A DNA stretch of 64,000 bases from Silanimonas sp. (lineage in GTDB: Bacteria; Pseudomonadota; Gammaproteobacteria; Xanthomonadales; Xanthomonadaceae): contig BPKK01000005.1 of assembly GCA_026005095.1 (NCBI GenBank), positions 87,913 through 151,912 of the forward strand. Reading direction: 5' to 3'. The position numbers and the translations under genes were made by a program. Under the pieces are notes generated by a model. It was given only the letters and a program-made list of their open reading frames with translations. It ran no database searches and had not been told where the DNA came from. Every line of letters starts with the position of its first letter. Positions within the stretch are counted from its first letter, which is position 1. Below, piece by piece: positions 8,024 through 17,347 of this stretch.

Positions 8024-10552
8024 TCAACCCTTGTAGGCCGACTGCTCGCCGCTGCTGCGCCCGGCGGGCGCCGAAGGCTCGCTGGTGATGTGGGTGATGG
8101 TCTGCCTGAGTTCGCGACCAAGCACGATCTTGGCGTCCTTGTCCCAGGCCCTGAGCGCATCGTCGAAGTCGAGCTTGCCGTCCGGGCAGAGCCAGACCAG
8201 CTTCAGCTCGCGCAGCCTGGCGATAAAACCGCGGAACAGGCTCTTGTCGAAGAACTCCGGGGCCGCCGGGGCGTAGAGCAGGGAGAGCCGCTGCGCAGCG
8301 AGCTGGCAGAAGTTCTCGAGCTCCGAGGCGCTGATGCTGCGCGGGCCGCGCCGCACCAGGGTGGCCACGGCGATGAAGTAGCGCTCGAAAGCCTGCTGCA
8401 GCGAGTGGGCGATGGCGCGCAGGCGGAAGACCTCGTCGGTCTGCCCAGGCCCCCGGGTGAGGATGCCGCCCTCGTCCTCGCTGGCGAGCGAGAGCAGGCC
8501 CTCGGCGATGAAAAGGTCGATGGTGGCATCGAGCCGCTCGACGAACTCGGCCTCGCTCCAGGGCAGGAAAAGCTCGCCCCTGATGAAAGGATAGATGGTG
8601 CGGCCAAGCCGCAGCACGCCGGCACGGCTGATGCGGCGGTTGTTCTGGAAGCACAGGGCGATCCAGGCCGGGGCGGCGAACAAGTGCAGCACATTGTTGC
8701 GGAAGTAGCTCTGCAGCACCGCAGTGTCACCTTCCATTGCCAGCACGTCGCCCAAGGGATGGCGGATGCGGCGGATCACGCCCATGGCCTCGCCATAGGC
8801 CACCACCTGCTCGGGCGACATCGGCGTCACGGTGACGCGGTCGCTGTAGGGCAGAGCCGAAAGTAGCTTCTTCGAGAGCGCGAGCTGTGCCAGCAAGTCG
8901 GCCTCGTCCATCGAGTGCTTGGGCATGGCGAGCAGCACCACGGCCAGGAGGTTGATGGGATTGACGTCGGCGGCGCGGTTGATGTTGACGTTGATGCGTT
9001 CGGCGAGCTCGTCCACCACGGCGCCGAACCAGGCTGGCTTCTCCTCGGGGTCGATGGCGCCGCCATTCCAACCCTCGGCATGTTTCGCCAGCACCTCCTC
9101 GAGGTGGATCGGCTCGCCAAAGCTCACCGCCACCTGGCCATAGCGGCGGCGCAGCACCCCCATCGCCGCTACCACGAGAGCGCCGATGCTCTCTTTCTGC
9201 TTCGGCCGACCGGTGAGTTCGTCGAGGTAGGAGTCACCCTCGATCAATTTCTCGTAACCGATGTACACCGGCTGGAACACCACCGGGCGGCGTGGCGAAC
9301 GCAGGAAGGCGCGCAGGGTCATGGCGATCATGCCGCCCTTGGGCTGCAGCAGCCGGCCGGTACGCGAGCGCCCGCCCTCGATGAAGTACTCGATGGAAAA
9401 GCCCTCGGCCACCAGCTGCGCCACGTACTCGCCGAGCACGGCAGCGTAGAGCGCATTGCCCTTGATGCTGCGGCGGATGAAGAAGGCGCCGCCGCGGCGC
9501 AAGATCGGACCGATCACCGGCATGTTGAGATTGATGCCGGCCACGATGTGCGGCGGGACGATGCCGTTCCGGTAGAGCAGGTAGCTCAACAGGAGGTAGT
9601 CCATGTGGCTGCGGTGGCTGGGCACGTAGATCACCTCGCGCCCCGGGGCCACGGCCTTGAGGCTGTCGAGGTGGTGCACCTGTACGCCGTCGTAGATGCG
9701 GTTCCAGAATGCGGTGAGACCGAAGCTCAGCGAACGCACCACCGGATGCGAATAGTCGGCAGCAATCTCCCAGGCGTACTTGTAGGCCTTCTTCCAGGCC
9801 TCCGCCGGACTGATGTTCTCGCGCCGGGCGGTATCGGCGATGGCGCGGCGCACCGGTTCGGCATCCACCACCCGGTCGACCAGCAGGCGGCGGGTCGAGA
9901 GATCGGGACCGATCACCGCCTCGCGCACGCGGCGGAAGTGTCCGCGCAGCACGCGCGCAGTCTTGCGCACCGCACGCTCGTGCGGCAGATCCTCGCCGAC
10001 GATCTCGCGCACCGGGAAGGCCGGGGAGAAGCGCACCAGGGTGTCGCGGCCGTTGAGCAGGATGGCGAGCAGGCGGCGGAAGCGGCCCACCAGCGCCCAG
10101 TTCTCGGAGAACAGCACCGAGAACCAGCCGCTCTGGCGGTCGGGAGCGCGGCCGACGAGGATCGACACCGGCACCAGCTGCACGTCGAGCGCCGGATTCA
10201 GACGGTGTGCCATCAGCAGGCGCGCCAGGGCATCGGAGTGGGTGCGGTTGGCCGGGCGCCCCATCCCGCCCTTGCGCCGCCGCGACAGCGCCACATAGGC
10301 ACGGCCCCGGCCCAGCGGGTCGCCCGGCAGCGGCGCCAGCGGCGAGGGCAGGCCGGCCTCGCGGCAGGCGCGGTCGAGGATCAGCATGTTGGAGATGCCG
10401 TAGTGCTCGAGCACATAGCACACCGGGCGGTCGAGGGTGACCGGCGGCACCTCAGGATCGCGCACGATCTCGATCCAAGGCTTGAGCAGGGCCTCGAACA
10501 AGCGGGCCCACCAGGGCGGGCGCACGTAGCCGGTCGGCATCGCATCGGCCAT
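8024..10552 (-). CDS. plsB: Glycerol-3-phosphate 1-O-acyltransferase PlsB
   Basis: Inner-membrane enzyme that acylates sn-glycerol 3-phosphate at position 1, the first step of phospholipid synthesis. The 842-residue protein shows the PlsB blocks: VPSHRSHMDYLLL (the catalytic H-x4-D motif), GGAFFIRRSIKG, YFIEGGRSRTGRLLQPKGG (glycerol-3-phosphate binding) and VVFQPVYIGYEKL. I use the ATG at 10552 (MADAMPTGYV); the longer open frame runs antisense-like through the lipoprotein gene upstream. Length is slightly above E. coli PlsB (807 aa). The upstream lipoprotein gene ends 11 nt before, suggesting co-transcription. Confidence 0.96.
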   Translation of the reverse strand: MADAMPTGYVRPPWWARLFEALLKPWIEIVRDPEVPPVTLDRPVCYVLEHYGISNMLILDRACREAGLPSPLAPLPGDPLGRGRAYVALSRRRKGGMGRPANRTHSDALARLLMAHRLNPALDVQLVPVSILVGRAPDRQSGWFSVLFSENWALVGRFRRLLAILLNGRDTLVRFSPAFPVREIVGEDLPHERAVRKTARVLRGHFRRVREAVIGPDLSTRRLLVDRVVDAEPVRRAIADTARRENISPAEAWKKAYKYAWEIAADYSHPVVRSLSFGLTAFWNRIYDGVQVHHLDSLKAVAPGREVIYVPSHRSHMDYLLLSYLLYRNGIVPPHIVAGINLNMPVIGPILRRGGAFFIRRSIKGNALYAAVLGEYVAQLVAEGFSIEYFIEGGRSRTGRLLQPKGGMIAMTLRAFLRSPRRPVVFQPVYIGYEKLIEGDSYLDELTGRPKQKESIGALVVAAMGVLRRRYGQVAVSFGEPIHLEEVLAKHAEGWNGGAIDPEEKPAWFGAVVDELAERINVNINRAADVNPINLLAVVLLAMPKHSMDEADLLAQLALSKKLLSALPYSDRVTVTPMSPEQVVAYGEAMGVIRRIRHPLGDVLAMEGDTAVLQSYFRNNVLHLFAAPAWIALCFQNNRRISRAGVLRLGRTIYPFIRGELFLPWSEAEFVERLDATIDLFIAEGLLSLASEDEGGILTRGPGQTDEVFRLRAIAHSLQQAFERYFIAVATLVRRGPRSISASELENFCQLAAQRLSLLYAPAAPEFFDKSLFRGFIARLRELKLVWLCPDGKLDFDDALRAWDKDAKIVLGRELRQTITHITSEPSAPAGRSSGEQSAYKG

Positions 10553-10563
10553 GGCAGACGACC

Positions 10564-11526
10564 TCAGTGCGTGGCGCTGGCAGACGCCGGGGCCGGACTG
10601 GCGACGGCCGGAACCACCCCGTCCGCCGGTGCAGAAAGGGCCCGCACCGCCTCCTCGCGGTACCAGCCTTGATCGATCCGTACCATGGTCTGCTCGAAGC
10701 TCACGGCCTCGCCGAGCAGCGGATAACGCACCCGCAGTACGGCACGGTCCTCGCCTTCGAGGCGGATCACCTCGGCCTGCAGCGCCGAGAGCGAGGCATC
10801 GAGGTCGATGCCATAGGCGAGCGCCACATCCTTGGCGCCGCGCAGGGCGATGCCGCCTTTGGCGAGCAGGGTCTCGTAATCGAGGGTCTGCACCGCTTCC
10901 AGGCGGGGCAGGTCGAGCGCGCGGGCAGTGCGCACCATGGCGGCGATGGCGACGCGGGCGCGCTCGCGGTCGGTGAAGGCGGCCTGCTCGCCGGCCCATT
11001 TCGCCAACGCATCCACTACGCCGCGGGCATGGGCCTTGTCCGGCTCGCTCAACTCTTCGCTGGCGGCGATGGCGGCCCGGGCGAAGCTCGCCAGCATGGC
11101 CACGCCCACCGTCCAGCGTGGCCCCAGTTCACGCTCGAGCTGGGCAAGCCGCGGCTCGGCCCTGGCCATCAGCGCCGTCTCGGCATCCTCGGCGGTGAGC
11201 TCGGCCATCCACTCGGCATAACGCCCGGCCCGCTCCGCGCCCTCCTCACCGGCTGCCTGCCAGTGCGCACGCCAAGCGGCCTCCTGCGCGGCCTGCAGCG
11301 CGGGCGGCACGTTGAGGCGGGCATAGCGGGCAAGGTCGTCCTCGCGCAGGGCCTCGGCCAGGGCCAGCATCGCCGCCACCGGTTCGTCGGGCGCCCCGGG
11401 CAGGGGCTCGGGCTCGCGCCGGCAGGCCGCCAGCGCCAGCAGCACCAGGGCGAGCAGCCCCCCTCGCAGGCAGGCACGAGCCACGGCGGTCGAAGTCCAG
11501 CGGTTGGGCAAGGGAATCCCCGGCAC
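10564..11526 (-). CDS. Putative lipoprotein of unknown function
   Basis: A 320-residue predicted lipoprotein: lipobox LALAAC with Cys at about residue 35, then a largely helical, Ala/Glu/Arg-rich body (e.g. EAAWRAHWQAAGEEG, AERAGRYAEWMAELTAEDAE) and a C-terminal part with an EAVSFEQTMVRIDQGWYRE segment. No domain recognised. The wording resembles conserved hypothetical proteins of Xanthomonadaceae, but that is an impression only. It sits just upstream of plsB on the same strand, which may link it to the envelope. Confidence 0.75.
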   Translation of the reverse strand: MPGIPLPNRWTSTAVARACLRGGLLALVLLALAACRREPEPLPGAPDEPVAAMLALAEALREDDLARYARLNVPPALQAAQEAAWRAHWQAAGEEGAERAGRYAEWMAELTAEDAETALMARAEPRLAQLERELGPRWTVGVAMLASFARAAIAASEELSEPDKAHARGVVDALAKWAGEQAAFTDRERARVAIAAMVRTARALDLPRLEAVQTLDYETLLAKGGIALRGAKDVALAYGIDLDASLSALQAEVIRLEGEDRAVLRVRYPLLGEAVSFEQTMVRIDQGWYREEAVRALSAPADGVVPAVASPAPASASATH

Positions 11527-11591
11527 GATCGAAGGACGGCGAAGGGTAGCAGATCGCCGCTTAAGCCCCCGTTGCCCGCCGCGGCGGCCGT

Positions 11592-12470
11592 TCAGTACCG
11601 CAGGGCGGCTCGCTTGGCGGCGCGCTGGGCCTCGGGCGAGAGGCGGCGGTCATTGCCGTAGAGCGCCGGCTCCCAACTGCCGTAGGTGGGATTGGCGATC
11701 ATGAACCAGCGCTCGCCCACCCAGGCATCGAAGCGCTGCAACCCGGCGGCACGGCCCTCGAGGCTGTTGTCGTTGAGACTGAAGAAGTCGCCGAGCTGAT
11801 CGCCAAACTGCATCAGCACGCGGTAGCGCTGCGAGACCCACTTCCGCCGACAGCCTTTGTCGCTGCCCTTGGGCTCGCAGCCCGGGGTCACCATGCCAAA
11901 CCCGAGGATCTGCTCCTCGCCCACCGGCGGGAAGCCCTGGGCCTCGAGGTTGGCGCGGCTATCGGCGTTGAGCGCGTGCTCGCGGTTCGTGAGGTAGATC
12001 ATGGTGATGCCACGGCGCGCCGCCTCGCGGGCGAACTCCGGCGCCCCGGACACGGCGCGGGCGCGGCGCTCGGCCACCCAGGCATTCCAGGTGGCATCGT
12101 CGAAACGGGCATCGTCACGGATCAGCCGGGCCTGGTAGGCGCTGTTGTCCAGCACCGTCTCGTCCACGTCGACGATGATCGCCGGCGGCAGGCCGGCGAG
12201 CGGAGCGATCCGGTCCTCCGGGGTCAGTGCATCCCAGGCCGGATCGGCGAGCGCCGCATCCAGCAGCCGGGCCGCACTGCGCCAGGTCTGGCGATGCGAC
12301 ATCGCAGCCTCGGCCGACTGCTGCAGCCAGGCCGTGGCATTGAGGTTGTCGTGGGCCGGCACCGTCGCCGGCGCACCCGGGGTCGCAGCCGGCGCCTCGG
12401 ACACGGTCTGGCAGCCGGCCAGCGCGAGCGAAAGGCTCAGGGCGAGGGTGAATGGACGCAGCAGGGACAT
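11592..12470 (-). CDS. HAD-superfamily acid phosphatase, lipoprotein e(P4) / 5'-nucleotidase type
   Basis: A 292-residue lipoprotein (start MSLLRPFTLA, lipobox LAGC with Cys20) of the class C acid phosphatase/e(P4) family. The catalytic motif is in IIVDVDETVLDNSAYQ (DxD), followed by the YLTNRE motif II and, near the C-terminus, GDQLGDFFSL with the acidic motif III. Members dephosphorylate nucleotides at the outer membrane or periplasm. I chose the ATG at 12470 because it gives a proper signal peptide; 16 extra codons lie upstream. Confidence 0.9.
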   Translation of the reverse strand: MSLLRPFTLALSLSLALAGCQTVSEAPAATPGAPATVPAHDNLNATAWLQQSAEAAMSHRQTWRSAARLLDAALADPAWDALTPEDRIAPLAGLPPAIIVDVDETVLDNSAYQARLIRDDARFDDATWNAWVAERRARAVSGAPEFAREAARRGITMIYLTNREHALNADSRANLEAQGFPPVGEEQILGFGMVTPGCEPKGSDKGCRRKWVSQRYRVLMQFGDQLGDFFSLNDNSLEGRAAGLQRFDAWVGERWFMIANPTYGSWEPALYGNDRRLSPEAQRAAKRAALRY

Positions 12471-12567
12471 GGAAAGCACCGGATGAGGATCGGATACGGC
12501 CGGCAAGTCTAGCCGCAAGACCGTCGCAGCTCCGTGTCAATGCAGGTGCTCGACTACGCCCATGAAG

Positions 12568-14550
12568 CTACTTGCCTTCCTCGAACAGGGCCGCCATGGC
12601 CGCGAGATGGGCGCGGCCACGGGCCTTTCTCGATGCAGCCTCGGCCTCCGGGTCGGCACCATCGCGCAGAAGATCACCCTGTGGCAGCTCGTCGAGGAAA
12701 CGGCTGGGAGTGAGCCGCACCGTCTCGCCCCAGCGCTTGGTCTCCAGCGAGTGCGAAAGCACGAGGTGCTCCTTGGCGCGGGTGATGCCGACATAGAGCA
12801 GGCGGCGCTCCTCCTCCAGCCGCCCCTCCTCGAGACTGGCCTCGTGCGGCAGGGTGCCGTCCTCGAGGCCGACCAGGAACACCGCACGGAACTCCAGACC
12901 CTTGCTGGCATGCAGACTCATCAGGCGTACGGCATTACCGGGCTCGCCGCGGTCGGCGTGGCTGAGCAGCATCATCTGCGCGGCAAGATCACCGACGCTC
13001 GATTTCGGACCATCGAACCACCCGGCCAGTTCCTCCAGGTTGGCCTTGCGCCGCTCGTACCCCGCCTTGTCCTTGCACGTCGCGCGGAAGGCCTCGAGCA
13101 TGCCGCTGCGCTCGGCCAGGGCCATGACGAGGTCCTTGGCCGGCAGGCGCTCGGCATCGTCGCGTAGCCGGTCGATGATGCCGACAAACTCGCCCAGCGC
13201 CGCCGCGATGCGTGGCTGCAACTGCTTCAGGACCGACATCTGCCGCGCCGCGCCGTCGAGCGACAGCTGGTGCTGCCGCGCCAGCTCCGCGAGCCTGGCC
13301 AGCGAGGTGCCGCCGATGCCCCGGGACGGCGAGGCCACGGCCCGCAAAAAGGCCGCGTCATCGTCGGGGTTGGCCACGAGGCGCAGCCAGGCCAGCGCGT
13401 CCTTCACCTCGGTGCGTTCGAGGAAGGCGGTGCCGCCCGTCAGATGGTAGGGAATGCGCAGCAGCTGCAGGGCCTTCTCCAGCGGCCGGCTCTGGTGGTT
13501 GCCACGGAACAGCACGGCGAACTCGCCGTAGGGGATGTCCTTCGCCTTCGAAAGGTAGTCGATCTCGGCCGCGACCCGGTCGGCCTCGTGCTCGCTGTTC
13601 TCGCAGCGCCATACCCGGATCCTGTCGCCCTCGCGCTGGTCGCTCCAGAGCGTCTTCAGGTGCTCATGCGGATTGTGGGCGATCAGGGTGTTGGCGAGCC
13701 GGAGGATGCGCTGGCCGCAGCGGTAGTTCTGCTCCAGCTTGATGATCCGGAGTTCCGGATAGTCGCGGGCCAGCAGGTTCAGGTTTTCCGGCTGCGCCCC
13801 GCGCCAGGCATAGATGCTCTGGTCGTCGTCGCCCACGCAGGTGAAGCTGCCCTTTGGCCCGGCCAGGGCCTTGAGCAGCCGGTACTGGGCGCCGTTGGTG
13901 TCCTGGCACTCGTCCACCAACAGATAGCGGATGCGCTCGCGCCAGCCGGCGGCGAAGTCCGGGTCGGCCTCCAGCAGCTGCACTGGCAGGCGGATGAGGT
14001 CGTCGAAATCCACTGCATTGAAGGATGCGAGACGCTGCTGATACTTGGCATAGAGGTTCGCCGCCTCGCGCTCGACTGCCGACTTCGCCCGTTCCATCGC
14101 CTGCTCGGGCGTCAGTGCCTCGTTCTTGGCGCGCGAGACCAGGCCGCGCAGGCGCTCCAGCACGTCCGGCCGGGTGCCGGCGGGCATCAGGTCCTTCACG
14201 ATCGCCATCTGGTCGTCGGGATCGAATACCGAGAAACCGCGCTTGAGGCCCGCGCGCCCGGCTTCCTGCTGCAAAAAGCGCAGTCCGAGCGCATGGAAGG
14301 TACTGATCGTCAGCCCCTCCGCGGCATCGCCCTTCACGCGCCTGGCCACACGCTCCTTCATCTCCTTTGCCGACTTGTTGGTGAAGGTGATGGCCGCAAT
14401 GTGCCGCGCCTCGCGCTGGCCGCTGGCGATGAGGTGAGCGATCTTCTCGGTGATGACGCGGGTCTTGCCCGAGCCGGCGCCGGCGAGCACGAGCAGGGGA
14501 CCCTGCGTGTACAGCACGGCCTCGCGCTGCGGGGCGTTCAGGGAATGCAT
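12568..14550 (-). CDS. rep: ATP-dependent DNA helicase Rep
   Basis: Superfamily 1A 3'-5' helicase that clears proteins ahead of the replisome. The 660-residue protein has all helicase motifs in order: LAGAGSGKTRVITEK (Walker A), TFTNKSAKEMKERV (Ia), LLVDECQDTN (II), VGDDDQSIYAWRGA (III), QNYRCGQRIL (IV), LMSLHASKGLEFRAVFLVGLEDG (V) and RRLLYVGITRAKEHLVLS (VI). Size and N-terminus (LNAPQREAV) fit Rep better than the longer UvrD, and the UvrD-type C-terminal extension is absent. Confidence 0.93.
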   Translation of the reverse strand: MHSLNAPQREAVLYTQGPLLVLAGAGSGKTRVITEKIAHLIASGQREARHIAAITFTNKSAKEMKERVARRVKGDAAEGLTISTFHALGLRFLQQEAGRAGLKRGFSVFDPDDQMAIVKDLMPAGTRPDVLERLRGLVSRAKNEALTPEQAMERAKSAVEREAANLYAKYQQRLASFNAVDFDDLIRLPVQLLEADPDFAAGWRERIRYLLVDECQDTNGAQYRLLKALAGPKGSFTCVGDDDQSIYAWRGAQPENLNLLARDYPELRIIKLEQNYRCGQRILRLANTLIAHNPHEHLKTLWSDQREGDRIRVWRCENSEHEADRVAAEIDYLSKAKDIPYGEFAVLFRGNHQSRPLEKALQLLRIPYHLTGGTAFLERTEVKDALAWLRLVANPDDDAAFLRAVASPSRGIGGTSLARLAELARQHQLSLDGAARQMSVLKQLQPRIAAALGEFVGIIDRLRDDAERLPAKDLVMALAERSGMLEAFRATCKDKAGYERRKANLEELAGWFDGPKSSVGDLAAQMMLLSHADRGEPGNAVRLMSLHASKGLEFRAVFLVGLEDGTLPHEASLEEGRLEEERRLLYVGITRAKEHLVLSHSLETKRWGETVRLTPSRFLDELPQGDLLRDGADPEAEAASRKARGRAHLAAMAALFEEGK

Positions 14551-14576
14551 GGAAGTGTCACGGGAATCCAGCGGAG

Positions 14577-14729
14577 ATGCGCCATGATTGTCGCAGGAAC
14601 CATTGCCCGGCCAACGCCGAGGCCCTCTGGGTACCGGAAAAGTACTGGGCCTGGCAGGACCGGCTGTGGCGCGAGGCCATGCCGGGGCAGGTCACAGTGG
14701 GCGAAGTAGAGGCGCGGCCCGGCGATTGA
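14577..14729 (+). CDS. Candidate small protein, 50 aa, unknown
   Basis: A short open frame starting at ATG 14577 in the gap between rep and tdk. The product begins MRHDCRRNHCPANAEALWVP and continues with KYWAWQDRLWREAMPGQ and an acidic end. It has two Cys near the N-terminus and four Trp plus one Tyr in 16 residues, a composition not expected of random GC-rich sequence. The purine-rich GCGGAG directly abuts the ATG, closer than a usual Shine-Dalgarno, so the start is uncertain. It could also be the tail of a decayed gene. No function assigned. Confidence 0.4.
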   Translation: MRHDCRRNHCPANAEALWVPEKYWAWQDRLWREAMPGQVTVGEVEARPGD

Positions 14730-14769
14730 GCGCGAGCGGGAACGCTGGCCATGCCGCTAGACTGCCTGC

Positions 14770-15390
14770 ATGGCCAAGCTCTACTTCTACTACTCGGCGA
14801 TGAACGCCGGGAAGACCACCACCCTGCTGCAGAGCGCGCACAACTACCACGAGCGCGGGATGCGCACGCTGCTGCTCACCCCGCGGCTCGACACCCGCGC
14901 AGGCGAGGGCGTGGTCGCCTCGCGCATCGGCCTCTCCGCCAAGGGCACGGTCTTCGGGCGCGACGACGACCTCGAGGCCATGACCCGCGCCGATATCGCG
15001 GCCCGGGGGGCATTGGGCTGCGTGCTGGTGGACGAGGCGCAGTTCCTCACCAAGCCGCAGGTCTGGCAGCTCACCGAGATCGTCGACGCGCTCGGCGTGC
15101 CGGTGCTGGCCTATGGCCTGCGCACCGATTTCCGTGGCGAGTTGTTCGAAGGCAGCCAGTACCTGCTCGCTTGGGCCGACAGCCTCGTCGAAATCAAGAC
15201 CATCTGCCATACCGGCCGCAAGGCCACCATGGTGGTGCGCGTCGATGCTTCCGGCCGGGCCGTGAAGGAAGGCCCGCAAGTCGAGATCGGCGGCAATGAC
15301 CGCTACGTCTCCGTCTCCCGCGGCGAGTTCAAGAAGATCATGGCCGGTGAGGGTCAGATCGAGCCCGCGCAGGCGCCCCTTCCCTTCTAG
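14770..15390 (+). CDS. tdk: Thymidine kinase (type II)
   Basis: Phosphorylates thymidine to dTMP in nucleoside salvage. Walker [13 protein letters not shown] at residues 9-20, the LVDEAQF block with the catalytic Glu around residue 89, and the lasso region [11 protein letters not shown] are present; 206 aa is normal. The zinc site is altered: in E. coli Tdk the ligands are C145, C147, C182 and H185, while here the equivalents are Cys146, Thr148, Ser183 and Glu186. The structural zinc is therefore probably absent, with activity otherwise expected. Stop directly abuts the convergent mutM stop. Confidence 0.94.
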   Translation: MAKLYFYYSAMNAGKTTTLLQSAHNYHERGMRTLLLTPRLDTRAGEGVVASRIGLSAKGTVFGRDDDLEAMTRADIAARGALGCVLVDEAQFLTKPQVWQLTEIVDALGVPVLAYGLRTDFRGELFEGSQYLLAWADSLVEIKTICHTGRKATMVVRVDASGRAVKEGPQVEIGGNDRYVSVSRGEFKKIMAGEGQIEPAQAPLPF

Positions 15391-16203
15391 TCAACGCTGG
15401 CAACGGGGACACCAAACGGTGGCGCGCTGCCCCAGCCGCTGGCCCTTGAGCCGGGTGCCGCAGGCCCGGCAGGCCTCGCCCTCGCGGCCGTACACCATGA
15501 GCTCCTGCTCGAAGTAGCCGGGCAGGCCATCGGGGGCGAGGAAGTCGCGCAGGGTGGTGCCACCGCGTTCGATGGCCTGCCCGAGGATGCGCTTCACCGC
15601 AGTGGCGAGGCGCTCGTAGCGCGCCCGCGACACGCTCCCGGCCGGCGCAGCAGGGCGGATGCCGGCCTCGAACAGGGCCTCGGCGGCATAGATGTTGCCC
15701 ACGCCCACCACCACCGACTGGTCCATCAGGAAGGTCTTCACTGGGCTGCGGCGGCCGCGCGAGGCGGAAAACAGCGTATCGCCGCAGAAGGCTTCCGAAA
15801 GCGGTTCGGGGCCGAGCCCGGCCAGCAGGGGGTGGACTTCGCCCGGCGCCTGCCAGAGCAGGCAGCCGAAGCGCCGTGGGTCGGTGAAGCGCAGCACGCG
15901 ACCGTCCTCGAGCCCGACATCGACATGGTCGTGCGGCCCCACCGGCGTGTCGCCAGGCAGCACGCGCATCACCCCGCTCATACCCAGGTGCCAGAGCGCA
16001 CTGCCGGCGGCGGTATGCATCAGCAGGTACTTTGCCCGTCGCTCGAGCCTCTCGACGCGCTGCCCAGGCAGGCGCTCGTGCACGGCCACCGGGATCGGCC
16101 AGCGCAAGTCCGGGCGGCGCAGGGTGAGCGTGGTGATCCGCCGCCCTTCGAGATGCGGGGCAAGGCCGCGGCGAGTGGTTTCGACTTCGGGCAGTTCCGG
16201 CAT
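15391..16203 (-). CDS. mutM: Formamidopyrimidine-DNA glycosylase MutM
   Basis: Base-excision repair enzyme removing 8-oxoguanine and Fapy lesions. The start [14 protein letters not shown] supplies the catalytic Pro2-Glu3 after Met removal; the H2TH region ([21 protein letters not shown]) and the C-terminal zinc finger CRAC-x16-CPRC are intact. 270 aa, as in E. coli. A much longer open frame upstream is rejected because the N-terminal Pro must be residue 2. Confidence 0.97.
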   Translation of the reverse strand: MPELPEVETTRRGLAPHLEGRRITTLTLRRPDLRWPIPVAVHERLPGQRVERLERRAKYLLMHTAAGSALWHLGMSGVMRVLPGDTPVGPHDHVDVGLEDGRVLRFTDPRRFGCLLWQAPGEVHPLLAGLGPEPLSEAFCGDTLFSASRGRRSPVKTFLMDQSVVVGVGNIYAAEALFEAGIRPAAPAGSVSRARYERLATAVKRILGQAIERGGTTLRDFLAPDGLPGYFEQELMVYGREGEACRACGTRLKGQRLGQRATVWCPRCQR

Positions 16204-16297
16204 GGCAGCGATGGCGCGATGGGGAGGGCAGTGTAGGGCCGCGTTGCGGTCGTGGCAGGCCGCGCTTACGCTGGCTGCTCGTTTCAGGCCCTCCCGC

Positions 16298-17347
16298 ATG
16301 GCTGCGACATCCGACGCCCGCCACCGAAAGATCGCCTCTCGTATCGGGCGCCTGCGCTTCCTGCTGCTGGGGCTCGGCCTGCTGCCGGTGCTGGTGCTGC
16401 TGCAGGAGCGGGAAGCGCCGGTGGTGGCGTGGGGGCTGGCCGTGGCGAACGCCCTGCTCTGGCCCTGGGCGGCCTGGCGTCTGGCCTCGCAGCACCCCGA
16501 ACCGCTCACCGTCGAGCGCCGCAATCTCGGCATCGACGCCCTGTTCGTCGGTATCTGGGTGGCCCTGCTGCAGTTCAGCCTGGTGCCCTCGGCTGTGCTG
16601 GTCTCGACCCTGCTCGCCTCGCTGACCGCCGTCGGCGGCGGCGGGCTGGCCTGGCGCGGGCTGGGCCTGTTCCTCGGCGCCACCCTGCTGCTCTCGGCAC
16701 TGAACGACTTTGCCTTCGATCCTGGAAGCTCACTGCCGGCCACCCTAGCCAGCCTGCCCCTGCTGCTGGGCTTCCCACTGCTGCTGGCCAGCCATCTCGG
16801 GTGGATGGACCGCCGTCTGGCGAACCAGGATCAGCGGCTCGCGACCCTGGAGCGCCAGGATCCCCTGACCGGGCTGGCCGATCGCCGCGCCCTGCTGGAA
16901 GCGGCCGAGCACGAGTTCCGCCGCTTCCGCCGCAGTGGTCACCGCGCCAGTTTCATGATGGTGGACATCGACCGTTTCCGCGAGCTCGACACGCCTCTGG
17001 GCGAGGCCGCCCTGCTCCAGGTCGCGGGGGTACTGAAGCGCAGCCTGCGCGACACCGACACCTGCGGCCGGCTGGAAGGCGACCGCTTCGGCGTGGTGCT
17101 CACCGACGCCAGCGGCAACGGCGTGGGTGAGCTGGCCGAACGCCTTCGCCATGCCATGGCCACGGCCGCCGCGGGCGGAGAGGCGGGGCCACACCTGACG
17201 GTGAGCATCGGTTATGCCCAGATCGAAGCCACAATGGCGAGCAGCGATCAGTGGATCGCCGCCGCGCAGACGGCCCTGCAAGACGCCAAGGCACTGGGGC
17301 GGAACCGCAGTCTTGCCGCGCCGGCGCTCGGCGCCTACCCCCCATGA
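16298..17347 (+). CDS. MASE2-type membrane protein with degenerate GGDEF domain
   Basis: A 349-residue protein: N-terminal hydrophobic region of about six helices (residues 18-165) resembling the MASE2 sensor of AdrA-like cyclases, then a GGDEF domain ([15 protein letters not shown] onward). The active-site motif is EGDRF at residues 260-264 instead of GGDEF/GGEEF, losing the first Gly and the catalytic Glu, so cyclase activity is unlikely. The inhibitory-site motif R-x-x-D (RDTD, residues 251-254) is kept exactly five residues before it, as in c-di-GMP-binding GGDEF proteins. Coupled by ATGA to an active GGDEF gene. Role as c-di-GMP receptor or partner is inference. Confidence 0.85.
   Translation: MAATSDARHRKIASRIGRLRFLLLGLGLLPVLVLLQEREAPVVAWGLAVANALLWPWAAWRLASQHPEPLTVERRNLGIDALFVGIWVALLQFSLVPSAVLVSTLLASLTAVGGGGLAWRGLGLFLGATLLLSALNDFAFDPGSSLPATLASLPLLLGFPLLLASHLGWMDRRLANQDQRLATLERQDPLTGLADRRALLEAAEHEFRRFRRSGHRASFMMVDIDRFRELDTPLGEAALLQVAGVLKRSLRDTDTCGRLEGDRFGVVLTDASGNGVGELAERLRHAMATAAAGGEAGPHLTVSIGYAQIEATMASSDQWIAAAQTALQDAKALGRNRSLAAPALGAYPP

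Noticed and set aside
10553..10999. N-terminal extension of plsB to an upstream start
   Set aside because: It runs over the upstream lipoprotein gene in another frame and lacks PlsB-like sequence.
12568..14550. Calling the helicase UvrD
   Set aside because: Length and N-terminal sequence fit Rep, and the UvrD C-terminal extension is absent.
14558..14752. Minus-strand 64-codon frame between rep and tdk
   Set aside because: Composition is arginine/serine-rich shadow type; the plus-strand small ORF has a more protein-like sequence.
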